Below are positions 1-4,528 of a DNA stretch of 5,969 nt, in pieces (the first letter of the stretch is position 1; each line of letters begins with the position of its first letter). The stretch covers positions 1 through 5,969 of the forward strand of contig JAGBGW010000163.1 of assembly GCA_017935825.1 (NCBI GenBank), in the 5' to 3' direction. The DNA comes from Clostridia bacterium. GTDB lineage: Bacteria > Bacillota > Clostridia > Christensenellales > Maliibacteriaceae. The translations under genes and the position numbers were made by a program. The notes beneath the pieces were generated by a model. The model saw only the letters and a program-made list of their open reading frames with translations, was not told the origin of the DNA and searched no databases.

Positions 1-1725
1 CAGACAGCAGATACCGCGCAGGATCAGCTCAATGCGTACGCCTGCACCGGAAGCTTCGGAGAGCTTATCGATGATCTGGCGATCGGTGAGGGAGTTTGCC
101 TTGATGCAGATGAAGCCTTCACTGCCCTTGGCGATCTCACGATCCATATATTGAAGCAGCTTGTTTTTTAATCCGTTGGGCGCCACCAGCAGGTGATCGT
201 AGGTGTCGGCAAGGTTGCCAAGGAGCATATTCTGGAAGAATATGCTTGCATCCTGACCGATATCCTGCGCCGCCGTCATAAGAGAAAGGTCGGTGTACAG
301 CGCGCTGGTCTTTTCATTGTAGTTGCCCGTACCGATCTGGGTGATGTATTCCACCTGCTCGCCGTTTTGCATGGTGATCAGGCAAATCTTGCTGTGGCAC
401 TTGAAGTTCTCGATGCCGTAGATGACGTGGCAGCCTGCATCTTCCAGCATCTGGGACCAGGAGATGTTGTTTTCCTCGTCAAAGCGAGCAAGAAGCTCCA
501 TCAGTGCCGTGACTTCCTTGCCGTTTTCCGCCGCGCGGCAGAGGATCTGTGCAATGCGGGAGGTGGAAGCCAAGCGGTAAATGGTGATCTTGATGGAAAC
601 CACGTTGGGGTTTTCCGCAGCTTCGCTCAAAAGGCGCAGGAACGGATCGATGCGGTCGAAGGGGAAGCTCAAAAGATGATCGCGCTTTTTGATCTGCTCG
701 ATCATGCTGCGCTCGGGGGAAAGATCCTCGGGCCAGCGGGACTGATAAGGCTCAAAGGAAAGCTCCTTTGCAAGTGCCTGATCGATCTTGCTGCAAAGGG
801 GGTAGACGTAATGCATGTCCAGGGGAGCAGCATCCACATAAATCTGCTTATCGGAGACATTGATTCGTGCTTTGAGCATCTTCATAAACTCAACGCCGAT
901 GTGCTGGGAAATCTCCAAACGCACGATGGACAAATTGCTGCGTTTTTTGATCAGCTTGCTGATGCGATTGCGGTAATCGATGTCGCTGTCTTCAAACTTC
1001 TCATCGTCAAAGCGCACGTCCGCATTGCGGGTGATGGCAAGCACGCAAGATTCTTCCACCTTGTAAGGTGCAAAAAGCCTCGCAGCGTTTTGCTGAATGA
1101 TGCGCTCGGTGCGCACGTAGTGGGTAAGACCATTATTGTTGGGCAAAACCACGTACGCAGGCACGGATTCGGGCACGGGGATCAGACCCAAGGATGTGTG
1201 GCCTTTCTTGTCACGAAGCAAAACCGCCACATACAGGGCTTTGTTTACCAGATGGGGGAAGGGATGATGGGCGTCGATGACCTGTGCGGAAAGCACGGGC
1301 TGGATGAAATTCTTGAAGTACTGGGATACGTACTTCTTTTCCTCTGCATCGCTCAGATTGTCGGAAAGATCGCAGATGCCCTTTGCGGCAAGTTCCGCGG
1401 TGACGGTCTGGAAGATGCAGTTTTTCATCTGCACAAGACCGGGAATGACCTCGAAAATGGCGTTCAGCTGCTGGATGGGAGTTTCGCCGGTTTTATTGTC
1501 TTCCTCCTTGGGAGACATCAAGGACAAATCAAACAGACTTCCCACACGCACCATGAAAAACTCGTCCAGGTTGCTTGTAAAAATGGAGATGAACTTCAGG
1601 CGCTCCAGAAGCGGTACTCTGTCGTCCGCTGCCTCTTCCAGCACACGGCGGTTGAACCGCAGCCAGCTGATCTCTCGATTCTGCGTATAGGTGGTGTCGT
1701 ATTGGGAAAGCACATCTTTGCCCAT
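1..1725 (-). CDS. ppk1: Polyphosphate kinase 1 (N-terminal 575 residues; C-terminus off the window)
   Basis: Reversibly transfers the terminal phosphate of ATP to inorganic polyphosphate, storing phosphate and energy at the inner membrane or cytosol. The minus strand is open from an ATG at 1725 to base 1 with no stop. Visible family motifs: REISWLRFNRRVLEEA (about 17-32), NLDEFFMVRVG (52-62) with the Asn that contacts ATP in E. coli PPK, KCHSKICLI, in which His444 aligns with the autophosphorylated His435 of E. coli, and IGTGNYNEKTSALYTDLSL (464-482). The window ends in RGICCL (570-575), matching the RGMCCL stretch of the C-terminal domain. The family is about 690-720 residues, so roughly 120-140 residues including the second catalytic His are missing only because of the window edge. 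The start is fixed by AAGGAGG (complement of 1734-1740), 8 nt upstream. It has its own promoter region and is separated from glyQS by a terminator and repeats, so it is probably monocistronic at its 5' end. Confidence 0.96.
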   Translation of the reverse strand, partial: MGKDVLSQYDTTYTQNREISWLRFNRRVLEEAADDRVPLLERLKFISIFTSNLDEFFMVRVGSLFDLSLMSPKEEDNKTGETPIQQLNAIFEVIPGLVQMKNCIFQTVTAELAAKGICDLSDNLSDAEEKKYVSQYFKNFIQPVLSAQVIDAHHPFPHLVNKALYVAVLLRDKKGHTSLGLIPVPESVPAYVVLPNNNGLTHYVRTERIIQQNAARLFAPYKVEESCVLAITRNADVRFDDEKFEDSDIDYRNRISKLIKKRSNLSIVRLEISQHIGVEFMKMLKARINVSDKQIYVDAAPLDMHYVYPLCSKIDQALAKELSFEPYQSRWPEDLSPERSMIEQIKKRDHLLSFPFDRIDPFLRLLSEAAENPNVVSIKITIYRLASTSRIAQILCRAAENGKEVTALMELLARFDEENNISWSQMLEDAGCHVIYGIENFKCHSKICLITMQNGEQVEYITQIGTGNYNEKTSALYTDLSLMTAAQDIGQDASIFFQNMLLGNLADTYDHLLVAPNGLKNKLLQYMDREIAKGSEGFICIKANSLTDRQIIDKLSEASGAGVRIELILRGICCL

Positions 1726-1785
1726 TATAAAAGCCTCCTTGGCGTGATGGTACGATGTATGAGATTTAAGATTGCATACAGAATT

Positions 1786-1814
1786 AGTATACGCGATTTT
1801 GATGGAATAAAAAA
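1786..1814 (-). promoter_or_regulatory. Possible ppk1 promoter
   Basis: Read on the minus strand, TATACT (1786-1791) is a five-of-six match to the -10 consensus about 60 nt upstream of the ppk1 start. The corresponding -35 position (about 1809-1814) is only a T-run, a poor match to TTGACA. The surrounding 1770-1835 is AT-rich compared with the genes. The -10 is plausible, but the assignment rests on one hexamer. No obvious Pho-box direct repeat was seen. Confidence 0.35.
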
Positions 1815-1844
1815 GATTATTTTAAAAGAAAAATTGCTGGTGCA

Positions 1845-1960
1845 TCCCTTCCGTCACAGCTTCGCTGTGCCACCTCCCCCTCTAAAGAGGTGGAGGCAAA
1901 AGGCTCCCCTGCTTTAGCGGGGGGAACGAAGTCGACCGCCGCCAGTGGCGGATGAAGGGA
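1845..1960. repeat. 116-bp composite palindromic intergenic repeat (MITE/REP-like)
   Basis: The element is bounded by TCCCTTC (1845-1851) and GAAGGGA (1954-1960), a 7-bp perfect terminal inverted repeat. Inside are four hairpins in a row: CACAGC/GCTGTG (1855-1860 with 1864-1869), CCACCTC/GAGGTGG (1870-1876 with 1887-1893), a CCCC/GGGG stem with a GC step (about 1906-1922), and CCGCC/GGCGG around AGT (1939-1943 with 1947-1951). It has no coding content and is much richer in GC than the AT-rich ppk1 upstream region beside it. Its wording resembles dispersed intergenic repeats I recall from Oscillospirales-type genomes, but copy number cannot be seen here. No flanking target duplication is evident. 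Confidence 0.7.
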
Positions 1961-1988
1961 GACGGAGATCGGTTAGCAAAAGGGAGAA

Positions 1989-2060
1989 TTTCATCCGAAT
2001 GGGTGAAAGACGACCATTCTGCAACCTGGACGCTGTCGAGCTTAGCGAGACTGAGGGGGT
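1989..2060. repeat. Second repeat-like intergenic segment with two imperfect hairpins
   Basis: It holds an 8-bp stem TTTCATCC/GGGTGAAA with a GAAT loop (1989-1996 with 2001-2008; one G-U pair, paired best as plus-strand RNA). Further along, GTCGAGCTTAGCGAGAC (2035-2051) folds as a 7-step hairpin with tandem G-A mismatches between Watson-Crick pairs. The 3' part, ending in ACTGAGGGGGT, resembles another dispersed intergenic repeat I recall from Clostridia, often found next to the preceding type. There is no ORF with a ribosome binding site. Status as a true repeat depends on finding other copies. Confidence 0.45.
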
Positions 2061-2080
2061 ATCATGAAAAAGAACCATAC

Positions 2081-2113
2081 AAAAACTCCCCATCCGAAAT
2101 TCGGATGGGGAGT
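2081..2113 (-). terminator. Intrinsic terminator of glyQS
   Basis: Inverted repeat ACTCCCCATCCGAA (2085-2098) and its exact complement (2100-2113) form a very stable GC-rich stem. On the minus strand it runs into a T-tract (complement of 2081-2085). It begins 16 nt after the glyQS stop codon and ends transcription before the repeat region and ppk1. There is no T-run on the plus-strand side, so it appears to work in one direction only. Confidence 0.92.
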
Positions 2114-2129
2114 TCATTATGTCTAAGAA

Positions 2130-3536
2130 TTAGAAGCGGGTCTTCTCAGCAAGCCATGCCTTCAGTTCGCTTCTGTGCAGGCGAATCTGCTCCATGGTGT
2201 CACGGTCACGAATGGTGACGGTGCCGTTTTCCTGGGTGTCGAAGTCAACGGTGATGCAGTAGGGGGTACCGATCTCGTCCTGACGGCGATAGCGCTTACC
2301 GATGGAAGCGGTCTCGTCGTAGTCGACCATGAAGTCTGCGCTGAGCTCCTGCTGGATCTCACGGGCAAGTGCGCCCAGCTTGTTCTTCTGCAGAGGCAGA
2401 ACTGCTGCCTTGAAGGGAGCAAGGTAGGGATGCAGACCAAGAACCACACGGGTGTCGTCGTTCTCAAGAGTCTCTTCGCGGTATGCGGAGCAAAGGAATG
2501 CAAGGGTCACGCGGTCAAGACCAAGGGAGGGTTCCACGCAGTAGGGGATGAAACGCTCGTTGGTGATGGGATCCATGTACTCAAACTTCTCCCCGGAGTG
2601 CATTGCGTGCTGCTTCAGGTCAAAGTCAGTACGGTCTGCGATGCCCCAAAGTTCGCCCCAGCCGAAGGGGAACAGGAACTCGATGTCGGTGGTTGCGTTG
2701 GAGTAGTGAGAAAGCTCCTCAGGAGAGTGGTCGCGAAGACGAAGCTCTTCATCCGGGATGCCCAGAGAAAGCAGGAAGTTGTGGCAGAAGTTGCGCCAGT
2801 AGGTGAACCACTCAAGGTCCTCACCGGGCTTGCAGAAGAACTCCAGCTCCATCTGCTCGAACTCACGGGTACGGAAGGTGAAGTTGCCGGGGGTGATCTC
2901 GTTGCGGAAGGACTTACCGACCTGTGCGATACCCATGGGCAGCTTGCGGCGGGTGGTGCGGATGACGTTGTTGAAGTTTACGAAGATGCCCTGCGCGGTC
3001 TCGGGACGAAGGTAGATCTCTGCAGAAGAGTCTTCGGTTACGCCCTGGAAGGTCTTGAACATCAGGTTGAACTTACGAATAGAGGTGAAGTTGTGCTTGC
3101 CGCAGTCGGGGCAGGGAATCTGAAGCTCTTCGATCATAGCTTCAAGCTCTGCATCTTTGAGACCATCAACAGCAGGTACTTCGCCCTTAGCGATGAGGAA
3201 TTCCTCGATCAGCTTATCTGCACGGAAACGGCTCTTGCACTCTTTGCAGTCAAGCAGAGGGTCGGAGAAGCCGCCAACGTGACCGGATGCTACCCAGGTC
3301 TGGGGGTTCATCAGGATTGCTGCGTTCAGACCTACGTTGTAGGGGCTTTCCTGAACGAACTTCTTCCACCATGCGTTACGCACGTTGTTCTTGAATTCGC
3401 TGCCAAGAGGGCCGTAGTCCCAGGTGTTTGCAAGGCCGCCGTAGATTTCGGAGCCGGGGAAGATGAAGCCGCGATTTTTGCACAGTGCGACGATCTTTTC
3501 CATCGTTGCGCGCTTGACTTCGGGTTTGGTTTCCAT
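2130..3536 (-). CDS. glyQS: Glycine--tRNA ligase, homodimeric class II type
   Basis: Charges tRNA-Gly with glycine in the cytosol, using ATP. The 468-residue product matches the single-polypeptide alpha2 family (about 460 residues in Staphylococcus and Mycobacterium), not the two-subunit glyQ/glyS enzyme. Visible parts: FPGSEIYGG and the WDYGPLG stretch near the N-terminus (26-45); a likely zinc site with CKEC (97-100) and CPDC (142-145); RPETAQGIF (177-185); class II motif 2 around FRNEITPGNFTFRTREFEQ (210-228); motif 3 EPSLGLDR (335-342); and an HGTP-type anticodon-binding domain from about 365 to 460. The chosen ATG at 3536 lies 10 nt after AAGGAGG (complement of 3547-3553) and opens with METKPEVK. 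The frame stays open upstream to 3752, but that stretch is the T-box leader. Expression is controlled by that leader, and a strong terminator follows. All key motifs are intact. Confidence 0.98.
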   Translation of the reverse strand: METKPEVKRATMEKIVALCKNRGFIFPGSEIYGGLANTWDYGPLGSEFKNNVRNAWWKKFVQESPYNVGLNAAILMNPQTWVASGHVGGFSDPLLDCKECKSRFRADKLIEEFLIAKGEVPAVDGLKDAELEAMIEELQIPCPDCGKHNFTSIRKFNLMFKTFQGVTEDSSAEIYLRPETAQGIFVNFNNVIRTTRRKLPMGIAQVGKSFRNEITPGNFTFRTREFEQMELEFFCKPGEDLEWFTYWRNFCHNFLLSLGIPDEELRLRDHSPEELSHYSNATTDIEFLFPFGWGELWGIADRTDFDLKQHAMHSGEKFEYMDPITNERFIPYCVEPSLGLDRVTLAFLCSAYREETLENDDTRVVLGLHPYLAPFKAAVLPLQKNKLGALAREIQQELSADFMVDYDETASIGKRYRRQDEIGTPYCITVDFDTQENGTVTIRDRDTMEQIRLHRSELKAWLAEKTRF

Positions 3537-3581
3537 TGTGATTTGTCCTCCTTCAAACCGGATTGTTTGATTTTGGGAATG

Positions 3582-3625
3582 AAAAAAGCCTTTCATCCCT
3601 TCTTCTGAAGAAAAGGGACGAAAGA
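3582..3625 (-). terminator. Regulated intrinsic terminator of the T-box leader
   Basis: On the minus strand, CTTTCGTCCCTT (3624-3613) pairs with AAGGGATGAAAG (3601-3590) through one G-U pair, then GC and a six-T run (3587-3582). The CGTCCCTT arm is also the 3' arm of the antiterminator, so the two helices exclude each other. With charged tRNA-Gly the terminator should form and stop transcription about 45 nt before the glyQS start codon. Confidence 0.9.
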
Positions 3626-3817
3626 CGCATTTGACGTATTCCGTGGTTCCACCCTTTTTGACGACCGATGGCTTCGGCCGCCCGCTCTTTTGCGGTGTTC
3701 CTTCACTCGGGGAGTGCCTTGGGCTTCCGTCATACCATCGGGCTTTCACCATGCCCCGACTCGCTTTTGTATGAGATAGGAAACTTACTTATTTCCCTTC
3801 GCTGTGAAATTGACCAC
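3582..3817 (-). promoter_or_regulatory. Glycine-specific T-box riboswitch in the glyQS leader
   Basis: The untranslated leader binds uncharged tRNA-Gly and then lets transcription continue into glyQS. Minus-strand elements in order: an AGCGAG motif (about 3764-3760); the stem I apical hairpin TCGGG/CCCGA (3759-3755 with 3742-3738) carrying the GGTG loop signature; a specifier GGC (3718-3716) in the context AAGGCACTCCCCGAG, a Gly codon; short helices CCGC/GCGG (3695-3682) and GGCCGA/TCGGTC (3679-3663); then the T-box AGGGTGGAACCACG (3655-3642). The antiterminator can form from AAAAGGG and ACG pairing with CGT-CCCTTTT (3620-3611), leaving a 7-nt TGGAACC bulge. UGGA complements a UCCA acceptor end, matching the U discriminator of bacterial tRNA-Gly. 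The GGC specifier is assigned by position relative to the family consensus, not by a computed fold. Confidence 0.95.
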
Positions 3818-3823
3818 TCGTTT

Positions 3824-3852
3824 ATCTTATGAAATTAAAAAGCTTTTGTCAA
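3824..3852 (-). promoter_or_regulatory. glyQS promoter
   Basis: Minus-strand TTGACA (complement of 3847-3852) is a perfect -35. A 17-bp spacer separates it from TAAGAT (complement of 3824-3829), a four-of-six -10. Transcription should start near 3817, giving a leader of about 280 nt that contains the whole T-box. The -35 overlaps the -35-like hexamer of the divergent gene. Confidence 0.85.
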
Positions 3853-3874
3853 GAGCGATGGGACTAAATACTAT
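3846..3874 (+). promoter_or_regulatory. Possible promoter of the YrzE-like gene, sharing its -35 with glyQS
   Basis: TTGTCA (3846-3851) is a five-of-six -35, followed after 17 bp by TACTAT (3869-3874), a four-of-six -10. A start near 3881 would leave a leader of about 45 nt. The alternative -10 TATACA (3872-3877) would need a 20-bp spacer. The hexamer sits on the same bases as the glyQS -35 on the opposite strand, so the two promoters are back to back and probably compete. Confidence 0.5.
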
Positions 3875-3926
3875 ACAGTCTGCATAAAGTTTTGTATCAG
3901 AAACTTGATAAAGGGGAGAATGCTGC

Positions 3927-4322
3927 ATGCAAAAGCAAAACAGCGTAAAGGAAAATGTGGAAAAAGGAATGCTTCCTGCCCTGGCAGGTGCACTTGCAGT
4001 AACGTTTTTGGCAACCGTACTTTTGATCGTTTTGGAAGTGCTTTTGGTCAAATCGATCGCGCCAAGCGATCGGACGATCAATATTCTATCCTATGCGGTG
4101 CGTGTGCTGTCCCTTGGTGCAGGTGCTTTTGTCTTTGCAAGAAAGGGCACAGGCAAAGCGTGGCAACGTGGACTTCTTCTTGGATGTATCTATTGGGGAC
4201 TGTTTTTTCTCATTCATTCCATCACGATAAAGACAGTATCTTTCTCAGTGCCGCTTGCGCTGGATGCGCTGTTTTGTATCGTTGTGTCCTTTTTCTTCAG
4301 CGTTCTTTTTGCGAAACATTGA
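3927..4322 (+). CDS. Four-helix membrane protein of the YrzE/TIGR04086 type
   Basis: A 131-residue integral membrane protein of unknown biochemical function. Four hydrophobic segments are visible at about 16-42, 50-71, 81-99 and 107-128, with a short charged N-terminus (KQNSVKENVEK) and almost no tail (FAKH). Glycine-rich GAGAFVFARKGTGKAWQRG (64-82) between helices 2 and 3, followed by GLLLGCIYW, fits the TIGR04086/DUF3792 family that includes B. subtilis YrzE. That family is about this length and commonly sits near yajC and secDF in Firmicutes, as it does here. The start is supported by AAGGGGAG (3911-3918), 8 nt before the ATG; a longer frame from 3905 is a different frame without membrane character. 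It is followed by its own terminator, so it is not strictly co-transcribed with secD. The family assignment is by pattern and neighbourhood, and a role in export is only inferred. Confidence 0.8.
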   Translation: MQKQNSVKENVEKGMLPALAGALAVTFLATVLLIVLEVLLVKSIAPSDRTINILSYAVRVLSLGAGAFVFARKGTGKAWQRGLLLGCIYWGLFFLIHSITIKTVSFSVPLALDALFCIVVSFFFSVLFAKH

Positions 4323-4360
4323 TTATGATATAGAAACTACATACAGATACATAAAATCCA

Positions 4361-4401
4361 CCTTTCGGGGCAAAATGATATTGCATCCGAAAGGATTTTT
4401 T
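4361..4401 (+). terminator. Intrinsic terminator after the YrzE-like gene
   Basis: CCTTTCGG (4361-4368) pairs with CCGAAAGG (4387-4394). An inner GCAA/TTGC helix (4370-4373 with 4381-4384) extends the stem, and six Ts follow (4396-4401). It lies 38 nt after the stop codon and separates this gene from secD. Confidence 0.9.
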
Positions 4402-4434
4402 ATGCATAAATGTAACGGTTTAAACAACCATTTC

Positions 4435-4463
4435 TTGACGGAATGACGGCTTATGCGTATAAT
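4435..4463 (+). promoter_or_regulatory. secD promoter
   Basis: TTGACG (4435-4440), an exact 17-bp spacer, then a perfect TATAAT (4458-4463). This is the best sigma-A-type match on the plus strand and lies directly after the preceding terminator. The predicted start near 4470 gives a leader of about 59 nt. Confidence 0.88.
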
Positions 4464-4478
4464 TCATATATGTATGAA
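4463..4478. promoter_or_regulatory. Perfect dyad over the predicted secD transcription start (candidate operator)
   Basis: TTCATA (4463-4468) and TATGAA (4473-4478) are exact inverted arms around TATG. The dyad touches the last base of the -10 and covers the expected start site, where a bound repressor would block initiation. AT-rich 6-bp arms can occur by chance, and no regulator is identified. Confidence 0.3.
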
Positions 4479-4528
4479 ATATGGGGTATTTTGCCCTTTG
4501 CAGTCACTTTAGGAGGATGTTCGACATC

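Noticed and set aside
193..1917. Plus-strand open frame of 574 codons opposite ppk1
   Set aside because: It lies antisense to a well-conserved PPK1 frame, shows no family resemblance, and runs on into the hairpin repeat; it has no convincing ribosome binding site.
2175..3608. Plus-strand open frame of 477 codons opposite glyQS
   Set aside because: Complement of an unmistakable glycyl-tRNA synthetase; a by-product of codon bias in the real gene.
3537..3752. N-terminal extension of GlyQS to an upstream ATG (72 extra residues)
   Set aside because: The stretch is the T-box leader with its terminator; the family starts at METKPEVK and AAGGAGG precedes that ATG.
3894..3910. Inverted repeat TATCA/TGATA just before the ribosome binding site of the YrzE-like gene
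   Set aside because: Only 5-bp AT-rich arms; too short to separate from chance.
3827..4081. Minus-strand open frame of 84 codons upstream of glyQS
   Set aside because: It spans both divergent promoters and overlaps the N-terminal half of the membrane-protein gene in antisense; no ribosome binding site.
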